64,000 nt of DNA from Ruegeria sp. ANG-R (GTDB taxonomy: Bacteria > Pseudomonadota > Alphaproteobacteria > Rhodobacterales > Rhodobacteraceae), in the NCBI RefSeq assembly GCF_000813985.1, contig NZ_JWLJ01000005.1:1-64000 (forward strand), given 5' to 3'. Position numbers and translations under genes: made by a program. Positions 54,745 to 63,850 of this stretch are shown here, one piece after another (the stretch's first letter is position 1; every line of letters begins with the position of its first letter). The notes under the pieces are model-generated. The model ran no database searches and was not told where the DNA came from. It worked only from the letters and a program-made list of their open reading frames with translations.

Positions 54745-55563
54745 ATGCTGGATAATTCCGAAGGATATGTCACCGAGGACGGCCGCAAGATCGGCGGTGT
54801 GGTGATGGAAATGAAAAACATCACTCTGCGCTTCGGCGGTGTTGTGGCGATCAAGGATATCTCGTTCGACATACGTGAGGGTGAGATCCGGGCCATCATC
54901 GGCCCAAACGGGGCTGGCAAGTCCTCGATGCTGAATGTGATCTCGGGCTTCTATGTCCCGCAGGAGGGTGAGGTCTGGTTCCACGGATCCAAGCGCCCTC
55001 AGATGCGGCCCTTTGAGGTGGCGCAGCAGGGTATTGCACGGACCTTCCAAAACATCGCTCTGTTTGAAGGGATGAGCGTTCTGGACAACGTCATGACCGG
55101 GCGTCTGGGTTACATGAAGACCAACATTTTTCAGCAAGCCTGGTGGAAGGGTAAGGCTGAGGCGGAAGAGACCGAGAACCGGGAGGCGGTTGAGAAGATC
55201 ATCGATTTCCTTGAGATTCAACACATCCGTAAAACGCCTGTGTCCCGCTTGCCTTACGGGTTGAAGAAACGCGTTGAACTGGCACGTGCGCTGGCGGCGG
55301 AGCCTAAACTGCTGCTGCTGGATGAGCCGATGGCAGGCATGAACGTCGAAGAGAAAGAGGACATGAGCCGCTTTATCCTCGACGTGAATGACGAGTTCGG
55401 CACCACCATCGCTCTGATCGAACATGACATGGGCGTGGTGATGGACCTGAGCGACCGGGTGGTTGTGATGGACTACGGCAAGAAGATCGGGGACGGCACA
55501 CCCGATGAGGTGCGCAACAATCAGGAAGTCATCGACGCCTATCTGGGGGTGTCGCATGATTAG
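54745..55563 (+). CDS. Branched-chain-amino-acid-type ABC importer ATP-binding protein (LivG-like)
   Basis: 272 residues. Walker A IIGPNGAGKSSML (near 53-65), the LivG-like Q-loop region IARTFQNIALFEGMSVLDN, a signature degenerate to SRLPYGLKKRVELARAL (L-P-Y-G in place of LSGGQ, common in LivG proteins), Walker B LLLLDEPMAGMN and H-loop LIEHDMGVVMDL. The start at ATG 54745 is fixed by AGGGAGG 5 bases upstream. Its last 8 bases overlap the start of an unrelated small gene, which separates it from its permease partners. Confidence 0.92.
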   Translation: MLDNSEGYVTEDGRKIGGVVMEMKNITLRFGGVVAIKDISFDIREGEIRAIIGPNGAGKSSMLNVISGFYVPQEGEVWFHGSKRPQMRPFEVAQQGIARTFQNIALFEGMSVLDNVMTGRLGYMKTNIFQQAWWKGKAEAEETENREAVEKIIDFLEIQHIRKTPVSRLPYGLKKRVELARALAAEPKLLLLDEPMAGMNVEEKEDMSRFILDVNDEFGTTIALIEHDMGVVMDLSDRVVVMDYGKKIGDGTPDEVRNNQEVIDAYLGVSHD

Positions 55564-56110
55564 ATGTGACACTCTTGGATATCAACTCTCGGAGTACTTA
55601 CGCCAGAATATCATTTTTCTTCTGATGGCCTTTGCGTCTTGTGTTTTGCCCTCGCTTGCAGTGGCAAGCGAAGAATCTAAAGTACTATCAGGCGTAAGTA
55701 GTCGGTGTGTGCAAACACTACTGAAGCTTGATGGTGGTCGAGTATTCGAGGGTGCTGAGTTTCAGAATTTTCGGAAGGGTAGAGTGTTTCTGACGGTGGA
55801 CAACGTACCAGTTTCAATCGTTTTGAATGCGGACAGGTTCAGCGGTCATCGAGAGACCTGTAGTTTTCAGACTGCTGACTCAGCGAAGCTCGATTGGGGT
55901 TTCTTCGCAGCGCAACTCACCAATCAGATGGAGCAGATCGGGTTGGAGCGTCAACGCCCATATACCGAAACGAACTTCAAGTTTTCTGGATGCACAGAAG
56001 CAGAGTATGGACGGTCATATCTCATAATCAGCGCCCTCTACCTCTCGAAATCTAAGCAGGTAGTCTATTCAGCCAGATCACAAAGAAGCGATGTAGAAAA
56101 ATGCGCATAG
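55556..56110 (+). CDS. Orphan secreted four-cysteine protein inside the ABC-importer operon
   Basis: 184 residues from ATG 55556; a shorter start at 55625 (MAFASCVLPSLAVAS) would give a compact signal peptide. A hydrophobic run and LAVA-S cleavage-like site indicate export. The mature part holds four cysteines (SSRC, RETC, FSGC, EKC) that could form two disulfides. I recognise no family. The base composition is clearly AT-richer than both flanking operon genes, and the codon use (e.g. many TCT, AGT, GTA, TCA) differs. The gene begins in the end of livG and stops 15 bases before livH, so it is co-transcribed. Probably acquired. Confidence 0.75.
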   Translation: MIRCDTLGYQLSEYLRQNIIFLLMAFASCVLPSLAVASEESKVLSGVSSRCVQTLLKLDGGRVFEGAEFQNFRKGRVFLTVDNVPVSIVLNADRFSGHRETCSFQTADSAKLDWGFFAAQLTNQMEQIGLERQRPYTETNFKFSGCTEAEYGRSYLIISALYLSKSKQVVYSARSQRSDVEKCA

Positions 56111-56125
56111 AGAGGACAGCAACTA

Positions 56126-57112
56126 ATGCCTGAACAACTCGTATTTGCGATGGAGGTCATCCTCAACGGTCTCATGGCCGGGGTGCTCTATGCGTTGGTC
56201 GCGCTGGGCTTTGTGCTGATCTACAAGGCGTCGGGGATTTTCAATTATGCCCAAGGTGTTATGGCCCTTTTCGCGGCGATGACGCTGGTCGGGATCATGA
56301 ACGGGCAGGTGCCTTTTGCGCATCTGATCAATGCGATCTTCGGGACCCATATCCACTATTTCGGTTGGAATGTGCCTGCACTGCTGGCGATCATTCTGAC
56401 CATGGGAGTGATGGTTCTGCTGGCTTGGTGCGTGCAGCGGTTCGTTATGCGGCATCTGGTTGGGCAGGAACCGATTATTCTGTTCATGGCGACTATCGGT
56501 CTGGCCTATTTCCTTGAAGGCGTCGCGGACCTGATGTGGGGATCCGAGATCAAGACACTGGATGTTGGTCTGCCGCAGGGGATCAACTTGTGGATCGATG
56601 AGACGACGTTCAACATTTTCGACTACGGCTTCTTCATCGACAATCTCGACATCGTGGCGACGATCATCGCGGCGCTGCTGGTGGCGGCCTTGGTCGCGTT
56701 CAGCCAATACACCAAGCAGGGCCGGGCAATGCGCGCCGTGGCTGATGACCATCAGGCGGCGCTGTCGGTCGGGATTTCGCTGAACTTCATCTGGGTGATG
56801 GTCTGGTCTGTGGCCGGGTTCGTGGCTCTGGTCGCGGGCATCATGTGGGGCACCAAGTCGGGCGTGCAGTTCTCGCTGTCACTCATCGCGCTCAAAGCGC
56901 TGCCGGTGCTGATGCTGGGCGGGTTTACCTCGATCCCCGGAGCCATCGTTGGCGGGTTAATTATCGGTGTAGGCGAGAAACTGTTCGAGTTTGCCATCGG
57001 CCCCTTGGTCGGCGGTGCGACCGAGAACTGGTTTGCCTATGTGCTGGCGTTGATCTTTCTGGTGTTCCGGCCGCAGGGCTTGTTCGGCGAGAAGATCATC
57101 GAGAGGGTGTAG
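56126..57112 (+). CDS. Branched-chain-amino-acid-type ABC importer permease (LivH-like)
   Basis: 328 residues, eight or so membrane helices. The opening ILNGLMAGVLYALVALGFVLIYKASGIFNYAQGVMAL is the LivH hallmark. The coupling region RAVADDHQAALSVGI and the C-terminal GGFTSIPGAIVGGLIIGVGE are typical. An insertion near 60-80 (PFAHLINAIFGTHIHYFGWN) makes it longer than E. coli LivH (308). It would pair with the LivM-like permease two genes on. Confidence 0.93.
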   Translation: MPEQLVFAMEVILNGLMAGVLYALVALGFVLIYKASGIFNYAQGVMALFAAMTLVGIMNGQVPFAHLINAIFGTHIHYFGWNVPALLAIILTMGVMVLLAWCVQRFVMRHLVGQEPIILFMATIGLAYFLEGVADLMWGSEIKTLDVGLPQGINLWIDETTFNIFDYGFFIDNLDIVATIIAALLVAALVAFSQYTKQGRAMRAVADDHQAALSVGISLNFIWVMVWSVAGFVALVAGIMWGTKSGVQFSLSLIALKALPVLMLGGFTSIPGAIVGGLIIGVGEKLFEFAIGPLVGGATENWFAYVLALIFLVFRPQGLFGEKIIERV

Positions 57113-57115
57113 GGT

Positions 57116-57373
57116 ATGACCAAGCTGATTGCCATCATCAACGTGATCGCATGGGCGGGGTTCTGGGCCTTTGGCTACATTGCCCTGACATCAAGCGATC
57201 TGAGCGAAGGCCAGCTTGTGATTGCAGTGCTTCTGGCCTTTGCCGGGCTGGTCATGGGCATCCTGGCTTACATGAAGCTGGTGCGTGCCTCTGAGGCCAC
57301 TGGATATGCCAAAGGGTCCAATCAACTGGATGCCGCTGCCCGCAATCGGGCGCAGGAAGAATGGGGAAAGTAA
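57116..57373 (+). CDS. Small membrane protein between the two permeases
   Basis: 85 residues with two hydrophobic helices (LIAIINVIAWAGFWAFGYIA and LVIAVLLAFAGLVMGILAYM) and a polar C-terminus (SNQLDAAARNRAQEEWGK). It lies 3 bases after livH and 3 bases before livM, so it is in the operon. GC and codon use match its neighbours, unlike the orphan at 55556, which suggests a long-standing accessory subunit. No family recognised. Confidence 0.75.
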   Translation: MTKLIAIINVIAWAGFWAFGYIALTSSDLSEGQLVIAVLLAFAGLVMGILAYMKLVRASEATGYAKGSNQLDAAARNRAQEEWGK

Positions 57374-57376
57374 GAT

Positions 57377-58453
57377 ATGTTCTATCGTGAGGCCGGGGAC
57401 TTCAAGACCTCCTACGTAGCTGACAGCCAGACTTTCCCGATCAAGTTCGACCGCTATCGATATTACGTCGTGCTGGCGGTGGCGTTCGGAATCATTCCGT
57501 TCATCATCAACGATTATTGGGCCAACGCGCTGCTGCTGCCATTCCTGATCTATGCCATCGCTGCGATCGGGCTGAACATTCTGGTGGGCTATTGCGGACA
57601 GGTATCGCTAGGTACCGGCGGGTTCATGGCTGTAGGCGCATATGCCTGCTACAAGCTGATGACTGCGTTTCCGGATGTCAGCATGTTCATACATGTGATC
57701 CTTGCAGGCGGCATCACCGCAATCGTGGGTGTCCTCTTCGGCTTACCTTCTCTACGGATCAAAGGGTTCTATCTGGCGGTGGCCACGCTGGCGGCACAGT
57801 TCTTCCTTGTCTGGCTGTTCAACCGGGTGCCGTGGTTCTACAACTACTCGGCCTCGGGCCAAATCAACGCGCCTGAACGCGACGTATTCGGCATCATCAT
57901 CACAGGTCCGAATGCGCCTGCCTGGGCAACCTATCTGTTCTGCCTGATTTTCCTGACCGTCTGCGCCATCATCGCGCGCAACCTGACCCGCGGTACCACT
58001 GGTCGTACCTGGATGGCCATCCGCGACATGGATATTGCGGCCGAGATTATCGGAGTGAACCCTCTTAAGGCCAAGCTGACCGCTTTTGCCGTCAGTTCGT
58101 TTTTTGTGGGCGTGGCCGGTGCGCTGTTCTTTGCGGTCTATCTGGGTGCGGTCGAGGTTGGCGAGGTCTTTGGCATCCAGAAATCGTTCCTGGTGCTGTT
58201 CATGGTCATTATTGGCGGTTTAGGGTCTATTTTCGGGTCATTTGCCGGTGCCGCATTTCTTGTGCTGCTGCCGGTGGTCCTGAAAGTGGTCGGAGTCGAT
58301 GTGCTGGGCTGGCCTACGGATATTGTGGCGCATCTGCAGTTGGTGGTCGTGGGCGCACTGATCATCATGTTCCTGATCCTCGAACCGCACGGGCTGGCGC
58401 AGCTGTGGCGTGTGGCGAAAGAGAAACTCAGACTCTGGCCGTTCCCGCACTAG
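57377..58453 (+). CDS. Branched-chain-amino-acid-type ABC importer permease (LivM-like)
   Basis: 358 residues, about nine to ten helices. LNILVGYCGQVSLGTGGFMAVGAYACY (near 62-88) is the LivM hallmark. LRIKGFYLAVATLAAQFFLVW and the coupling region WMAIRDMDIAAEIIGVNPLKAKLTAFA are conserved. GGLGSIFGSFAGAAFLVLLPVVL closes the domain. Confidence 0.94.
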   Translation: MFYREAGDFKTSYVADSQTFPIKFDRYRYYVVLAVAFGIIPFIINDYWANALLLPFLIYAIAAIGLNILVGYCGQVSLGTGGFMAVGAYACYKLMTAFPDVSMFIHVILAGGITAIVGVLFGLPSLRIKGFYLAVATLAAQFFLVWLFNRVPWFYNYSASGQINAPERDVFGIIITGPNAPAWATYLFCLIFLTVCAIIARNLTRGTTGRTWMAIRDMDIAAEIIGVNPLKAKLTAFAVSSFFVGVAGALFFAVYLGAVEVGEVFGIQKSFLVLFMVIIGGLGSIFGSFAGAAFLVLLPVVLKVVGVDVLGWPTDIVAHLQLVVVGALIIMFLILEPHGLAQLWRVAKEKLRLWPFPH

Positions 58454-58527
58454 CGGGCAGGCCCAATCAAAAGACGGGTGGAAAGCCCGAAACCAAACAT
58501 CGGACCAACCAAGGGAGGAGACACCCG

Positions 58528-59811
58528 ATGAACAAGAAACTGGCAACCCTGGCGCTGGGTGCGCTGATGGCCTCAGGCCCCGCATTGGCGGATTTGGTGA
58601 TCCCGGACCTCAGCTACCGCACAGGACCATACGCGGCGGGCGGGATTCCGTTCTCGGACGGGTATAACGATTATTTCACCCTGTTGAATGAGCGTGACGG
58701 CGGTATCGGCGGCGTTCCGGTACGGGTGGTCGAGTGCGAGACTGGTTATAACACCGAAAAAGGTGTGGAATGTTACGAATCCACCAAAGGCGAAGGCGCG
58801 CTGGTCTACCAGCCACTGTCGACCGGGATCACCTATCAGCTGATCCCCAAAGTGACGGCGGATGGCATCCCGCTGCACACGATGGGCTATGGTCGCACAT
58901 CGGCTGCAAACGGCAAGGTGTTCAGCAATGTGTTCAACTATCCTGCCAACTATTGGAACGGGGCGTCGGGCGCGGTCAACTATCTGCTGGACGAGAACGG
59001 TGGTGACCTGACCGGCAAGAAGATCGCGCTGGTCTATCACAACTCGGCCTACGGCAAAGAGCCGATCCGCACGCTGGAGATGCTGGCCGAGAAACATGGT
59101 TTCGAACTGACGCTGCTGCCGGTCGATCATCCGGGTCAGGAGCAGAAGTCGCAATGGCTGCAAATCCGCCGTGAAAAGCCTGACTATGTGGTCATGTGGG
59201 GCTGGGGCGTGATGAACCAGGTCGCGGTTCAAGAAGCTGCAAACATCCGCTTTCCGATGGAGAACTTCATCGGGGTCTGGTGGTCTGGCGCCGAGTTCGA
59301 TGTAGAACCCGCAGGTGACAAGGCCACTGGCTACAAGGCGCTGACCTTCACCGGTTTGGGTGATGACTACCCGGTCTACGATGATCTGCGGAAATACGTC
59401 GTTGATGGTGGCAAGGCTGCTGGCGCAGGCGATCAGCTGGGTGCCGTGCAGTATAACCGTGGGCTCTATGCGGCGATGCTGGCGTCCGAGGCCATCAAGA
59501 CAGCGCAAGAAATGCACGGGGTTGCTGAAATCACGCCCGCGATGATGCGGGACGGCATGGAGGCGCTGGAGATGACCAACGCCAAGATGGAAGGGCTCGG
59601 TATGGCCGGGTTCGGACCTGAATTCTCGGTCAGCTGCGAAAACCACGGCGGCCCGGGGCTGGTTGGTGTCGTGCAGTGGGACGCCTCAACCGGAACCTGG
59701 AACCAGATTCAGGAGTTCAAACCGACGGATGCCGAGGTGATTGGACAACTGATTGCGGAAGATTCAGCGGCCTATGCGGCTGAAAACAACATCTCGCCAC
59801 GCTGTGAGTAA
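58528..59811 (+). CDS. ABC importer periplasmic substrate-binding protein (LivK-like)
   Basis: 427 residues. Signal peptide MNKKLATLALGALMASGPALA, then a type I periplasmic binding fold: LSYRTGPYAAGGIPFSDGYNDY, GGIGGVPVRVVECETGYN and KKIALVYHNSAYGKE. It is larger than leucine-binding proteins and close to the class associated with aromatic or other carboxylates; the ligand is not predictable. ATG 58528 has AAGGGAGGAG 7 bases upstream. Two strong hairpins follow the stop, which should stabilise this message. Confidence 0.93.
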   Translation: MNKKLATLALGALMASGPALADLVIPDLSYRTGPYAAGGIPFSDGYNDYFTLLNERDGGIGGVPVRVVECETGYNTEKGVECYESTKGEGALVYQPLSTGITYQLIPKVTADGIPLHTMGYGRTSAANGKVFSNVFNYPANYWNGASGAVNYLLDENGGDLTGKKIALVYHNSAYGKEPIRTLEMLAEKHGFELTLLPVDHPGQEQKSQWLQIRREKPDYVVMWGWGVMNQVAVQEAANIRFPMENFIGVWWSGAEFDVEPAGDKATGYKALTFTGLGDDYPVYDDLRKYVVDGGKAAGAGDQLGAVQYNRGLYAAMLASEAIKTAQEMHGVAEITPAMMRDGMEALEMTNAKMEGLGMAGFGPEFSVSCENHGGPGLVGVVQWDASTGTWNQIQEFKPTDAEVIGQLIAEDSAAYAAENNISPRCE

Positions 59812-59821
59812 GCCAAAACGC

Positions 59822-59878
59822 GTCCCGGTTCGCACCGGGACCGTGAAAACCCCGGAGCGGCGGGTTTCCTGCCGCTCC
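59822..59878 (+). promoter_or_regulatory. Tandem hairpins between livK- and livF-like genes
   Basis: GTCCCGGT (59822-59829) / ACCGGGAC (59834-59841) closes on a TCGC tetraloop. GGAGCGGC (59854-59861) / GCCGCTCC (59871-59878) follows with a 9-base loop. No T run follows either. Such hairpins after binding-protein genes usually protect upstream mRNA from 3' decay or thin out read-through; this is inference here. Confidence 0.55.
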
Positions 59879-59920
59879 TGACGAACCGCCCTTACCGGGC
59901 AGGCATGAGGACACGCGCTG

Positions 59921-60754
59921 ATGCTGGATGCGGCACAAACCACTGACGTGCAGGCGGAAACCCTGCTTGAGGTCAACAATATCGAGGTGATCTACAACCA
60001 TGTGATCCTCGTGCTGAAAGGCGTCAGCCTGACCGTTCCAAAAGGTGGCATAACAGCCCTGCTGGGCGGCAATGGAGCGGGCAAGACAACCACGTTGAAG
60101 GCTGTGTCGAACCTGCTGCATTCCGAACGGGGCGAGGTCACCAAGGGCTCGATCAAGTACCGTGGCCAGAGTGTGCACGAAAGCGACCCCGCCGATCTGG
60201 TGCAAAAAGGTGTTATTCAGGTGATGGAGGGCCGTCATTGTTTCGAACACCTCACTGTCGAGGAAAACCTGCTGACCGGCGCCTATACCCGCAAGGATGG
60301 GTCCGCTGCGATCCAGCAGGATCTGGAACTGGTTTACAATTACTTCCCTCGTTTGAAGGAGCGACGCCGGTCTCAGGCGGGCTATACCTCGGGCGGAGAA
60401 CAGCAGATGGTGGCGATGGGCAGGGCTCTGATGTCACGGCCCGAGACGATCCTGTTGGACGAACCCTCGATGGGTCTGGCCCCGCAGTTGGTCGAAGAGA
60501 TTTTCGGCATCGTCAAGGACCTGAACGAGAAGGAAGGCGTGTCTTTCCTGCTGGCCGAGCAGAACACGAATGTGGCTCTAAGGTTCGCTCATTACGGCTA
60601 TATTCTGGAATCTGGCCGCGTGGTGATGGACGGCCCCGCCGCCGAATTGCGGGAAAACCCGGACGTTAAGGAGTTTTATCTCGGCATGTCGGACGAAGGC
60701 CGCAAGAGCTTTCGCGATGTGCGCTCATACCGCCGCCGTAAGAGATGGCTGTAA
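59921..60754 (+). CDS. Branched-chain-amino-acid-type ABC importer ATP-binding protein (LivF-like)
   Basis: 277 residues. Walker A LLGGNGAGKTTTLKAV (near 47-62), Q-loop region VIQVMEGRHCFEHLTVEENL, signature TSGGEQQMVAMGRAL (near 156-170), Walker B TILLDEPSMGLAP and H-loop LLAEQNTNVALRF. The C-terminus is extended (DEGRKSFRDVRSYRRRKRWL) beyond a standard LivF of about 237 residues. Pairs with the LivG-like subunit. Confidence 0.93.
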   Translation: MLDAAQTTDVQAETLLEVNNIEVIYNHVILVLKGVSLTVPKGGITALLGGNGAGKTTTLKAVSNLLHSERGEVTKGSIKYRGQSVHESDPADLVQKGVIQVMEGRHCFEHLTVEENLLTGAYTRKDGSAAIQQDLELVYNYFPRLKERRRSQAGYTSGGEQQMVAMGRALMSRPETILLDEPSMGLAPQLVEEIFGIVKDLNEKEGVSFLLAEQNTNVALRFAHYGYILESGRVVMDGPAAELRENPDVKEFYLGMSDEGRKSFRDVRSYRRRKRWL

Positions 60755-60773
60755 GCGGGTGGAGGATATTTCG

Positions 60774-61991
60774 ATGACCTATTTCGATAAGCTTGAAACC
60801 CGATCAGCCGATGAACGCGCAGCAGATCATGCGCGTGCCTTGCCGCAACAGATCGCGCGTGCGCAAACAGCGCCCGGATACGCGGACATTTTGTCGGATG
60901 TTCAGGCCGATGCAGTGACCGATCTGCAATCTCTGGCGAAACTTCCGGTTTTGCGCAAATCCGATCTGACACGGGCGCAGACCGGCCGACCGCCGTTCGG
61001 AGGATTCACCGTCAAACCGGCGCGGAACTTCCAGCATGTGTTCCAGTCACCGGGGCCGATCTATGAACCCGGCAGCATCGATCACGACTGGTGGCGCATG
61101 GGCCGCTTTCTAAATGCCGCCGGGGTTGGTCCGGGCGACATCGTGCAGAACTGTTTCGGTTATCACCTGACCCCTGCAGGGATGATTTTTGAAAGCGGGG
61201 CACAAGCGGTTGGCGCGGCTGTGCTGCCTGCGGGGACCGGGCAGACGGAACTTCAGGTGACTGCCGCGCGCGATGTAGGTTGCACCGCTTATGCAGGTAC
61301 GCCGGATTATCTGAAGATCATCCTCGACAAGGCCGATGAGATGGGGGTGTCTCTGCAATTTTCAAAGGCTGTTGTGGGTGGCGGCGCACTGTTCCCATCC
61401 CTGCGCCAGGAATACGCGGACCGGGGTATTGCCTGCCTGCAATGCTACGCCACCGCCGATCTGGGCAACATTGCTTATGAAAGCGCTGCGATGGAAGGCA
61501 TGATCATCGACGAACATGTGATCGTCGAGATCGTCACCCCCGGCACAGGAACGCCGGTTGCACCGGGTGAAGTGGGCGAGGTCGTCGTAACCACGCTCAA
61601 CCCCGATTACCCGCTGATCCGTTTTGCCACCGGCGATCTGTCGGCGGTCATGCCCGGTACATCCCCGTGTGGGCGCACAAATACGCGTATCAAGGGCTGG
61701 ATGGGTCGCGCCGATCAGACCACCAAGATCAAGGGCATGTTTGTCCGTCCTGAACAGGTGGCCGCGCTTGTGGATAAGCATGACGAGATCGTCAAGGCGC
61801 GCGTCATTGCGGCGCGACAGGGCGAGATGGACACGATGACCGTTCAGATCGAAAGCCCCTGCGAAAATGACGGCGCTTACGCGAAATCGGTTGTCGAGGT
61901 GCTGAAACTCAAGGGTGCGATCGAGGTCGTGGCCCCCGGCTCGCTGCCCAAAGATGGGCTGGTGATCGAGGATCAGCGCGTCTACGAATGA
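60774..61991 (+). CDS. Phenylacetate-CoA ligase (PaaK)-like enzyme
   Basis: 405 residues of the PaaK branch of the ANL superfamily. It is shorter at the N-terminus than PaaK (about 430-440), and the usual YTSGTTG-like P-loop is replaced by VFQSPGPIYEPGSID near residue 85. AYAGTPDYLKIILDKA, LQCYATADLGNIAYES (A5-like) and FATGDLSAVMPG (A7-like) are present. ATG 60774 has GGAGGA 7 bases upstream. Last gene of the importer operon. The altered P-loop raises doubt about ATP use, so the activity is uncertain. Confidence 0.85.
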   Translation: MTYFDKLETRSADERAADHARALPQQIARAQTAPGYADILSDVQADAVTDLQSLAKLPVLRKSDLTRAQTGRPPFGGFTVKPARNFQHVFQSPGPIYEPGSIDHDWWRMGRFLNAAGVGPGDIVQNCFGYHLTPAGMIFESGAQAVGAAVLPAGTGQTELQVTAARDVGCTAYAGTPDYLKIILDKADEMGVSLQFSKAVVGGGALFPSLRQEYADRGIACLQCYATADLGNIAYESAAMEGMIIDEHVIVEIVTPGTGTPVAPGEVGEVVVTTLNPDYPLIRFATGDLSAVMPGTSPCGRTNTRIKGWMGRADQTTKIKGMFVRPEQVAALVDKHDEIVKARVIAARQGEMDTMTVQIESPCENDGAYAKSVVEVLKLKGAIEVVAPGSLPKDGLVIEDQRVYE

Positions 61992-62004
61992 ACCTCAGCG
62001 CCAG

Positions 62005-62036
62005 ATCTGCGGCAGTATGTGCCGCAGATTTGTTGC
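62005..62036 (+). terminator. Terminator of the importer/ligase operon
   Basis: A perfect 10-bp stem ATCTGCGGCA (62005-62014) / TGCCGCAGAT (62020-62029) with a 5-base loop, followed by a moderately T-rich tail (TTGTTGCTT). It lies 13 bases after the PaaK-like stop. Confidence 0.75.
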
Positions 62037-62107
62037 TTGCCGCACTGGTGTTTCCGAGCATTTTCGTCGATTAAAGACCGAACCCTCGGGATTGTCAGTC
62101 ACGCATT

Positions 62108-63772
62108 ATGGCCGAAATCGAATACGCAGAACATGGTACACGCAATCGCGGTGCGCTGGGCACACGGCTGGTGGGTGCGATTTCTTATGCTGTCGCGGCG
62201 GCTTGTCTGTTGCCGATGGTGGCGGTTGTGCTGGCCGCGATGACCGGCGGAACCGATACAGTTTCGCATTTGTTAGAGACTGTTTTGCCTCGATATGCAC
62301 TGACAACGGCCATCCTTGTGGTTCTGGTGGCGGCGGGCACGTTCTCGATCGGGGTTGGGGCTGCTTGGCTGGTGACAATGACGCGCTTCCCCGGAGTGAG
62401 GTTTCTGGAGGTCGCGTTGGTCCTGCCGCTGGCCTTTCCGGCATATGTGCTGGCCTATGCATACACCTTCATCCTTGATCATCCGGGGATCGTGCAGACT
62501 ACATTGCGCGATGTGACGGGCTGGGGGCCGCGCGACTATTGGTTCCCCGAGATTCGCTCGACCGAGGGCGCGGCGGTTATGCTTATCCTAGTGCTTTACC
62601 CCTATGTCTATCTGCTCGCCCGGGCGGCGTTTCTGCAGCAAAGTGAGACGGCGTTTCTGGCGGCCCGTGCGCTGGGGAATGGTCCGTGGCACGCGTTCTG
62701 GCGCGTATCGCTTCCGATGGCCCGCCCGGCTATTGCCGGGGGGGTGTTGCTGGCAGTGATGGAAACCATCGCCGATTTCGGCACTGTCGCCTATTTCGGG
62801 GTTCAGACCTTTGCAACCGGCATCTACACCAGCTGGTTTTCAATGGCCGACCGGACAGCGGCGGCGCAACTGGCCCTGTGTCTGCTTGCCTTTGCACTGG
62901 TCATGGCCGTGACCGAACGTGCCCAACGCGGCAAGGCGAAATACTATCAGGCGGGCAAAAGCAGCAAGGCGCAACCAGCCGCATCGCTGCAGGGATGGCA
63001 GGCGGCAGGTGCGATTGTGCTTTGTGCGATTCCTGTGGTGCTTGGGTTTCTGTTGCCCGTTGTCATTCTGGTCGAGATGGGTCTCGAATCCGAACAGAAC
63101 CTTCTGACGCCGCGATATGCAGCATTTATCCGTAACTCGTTGATTCTGGCAGGTACCGCCGCAGTCATCACCGTCAGCGCGGCTGTCTGTATCGGGTTCT
63201 TTCAGCGCCTCAGGCCCGGGCGGGGCTCGGCCATCGCAGGATATCTGGCGCGTCTGGGTTATGCGGTGCCCGGCGGTGTCATTGCGGTGGGCCTGATCGT
63301 GCCTTTTGCCGGATTTGACAATGCGCTGGATGCCTGGATGCGAAAGACGTTCGATGTCTCAACGGGCCTGTTGGTGACGGGCTCGATCTGGCTTCTGGTT
63401 GCAGCCTATATGGTGCGGTTCCTTGCCGCCGCGCTCAGCGCCTATGAGGGTGGCCAGAGCACCGTTCACGCCAACATGGACGCCGCTGCCCGATCGCTGG
63501 GGCAGACGCCGTTGGGGACGCTGCGTCGGGTACATCTGCCGATCCTCACACCATCGCTGCTGACCGCGCTGCTGATCGTTTTTGTCGATGTCATGAAAGA
63601 GCTGCCCGCGACGCTGATCATGCGACCCTTCAACTTCGACACTCTGGCGGTGCAGGCCTACCGTCTGGCCTCGGATGAGCGGCTTGAGGGCGCGGCGGTG
63701 CCGTCTCTGGTCATTCTGGCTGTCGGACTGTTGCCAGTGATCCTGATTTGCCGCCAGGTCGGGCGAAGGTAG
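62108..63772 (+). CDS. Fe3+-type ABC importer permease (FbpB/SfuB-like, two fused permease units)
   Basis: 554 residues, about twelve helices in two halves. Each half has a coupling loop: RALGNGPWHAFWRVSLPMARPAIAGG (near 194-219) and RSLGQTPLGTLRRVHLPILTPSLL (near 461-484). ETIADFGTVAYFGVQTFATGIY and MKELPATLIMRPFNFDTLA are typical of iron(III) permeases; thiamin ThiP is related but shorter. No binding protein or ATPase gene lies in the window, so it pairs with subunits elsewhere. No iron-box was recognised upstream. Confidence 0.9.
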   Translation: MAEIEYAEHGTRNRGALGTRLVGAISYAVAAACLLPMVAVVLAAMTGGTDTVSHLLETVLPRYALTTAILVVLVAAGTFSIGVGAAWLVTMTRFPGVRFLEVALVLPLAFPAYVLAYAYTFILDHPGIVQTTLRDVTGWGPRDYWFPEIRSTEGAAVMLILVLYPYVYLLARAAFLQQSETAFLAARALGNGPWHAFWRVSLPMARPAIAGGVLLAVMETIADFGTVAYFGVQTFATGIYTSWFSMADRTAAAQLALCLLAFALVMAVTERAQRGKAKYYQAGKSSKAQPAASLQGWQAAGAIVLCAIPVVLGFLLPVVILVEMGLESEQNLLTPRYAAFIRNSLILAGTAAVITVSAAVCIGFFQRLRPGRGSAIAGYLARLGYAVPGGVIAVGLIVPFAGFDNALDAWMRKTFDVSTGLLVTGSIWLLVAAYMVRFLAAALSAYEGGQSTVHANMDAAARSLGQTPLGTLRRVHLPILTPSLLTALLIVFVDVMKELPATLIMRPFNFDTLAVQAYRLASDERLEGAAVPSLVILAVGLLPVILICRQVGRR

Positions 63773-63850
63773 CGGACGAGCGGTCCAAAAATACAACACC
63801 CCGATGGCGTCGGGCTTGATTCAACGGCAATTTCCGGCAAGGCTTGTGAC

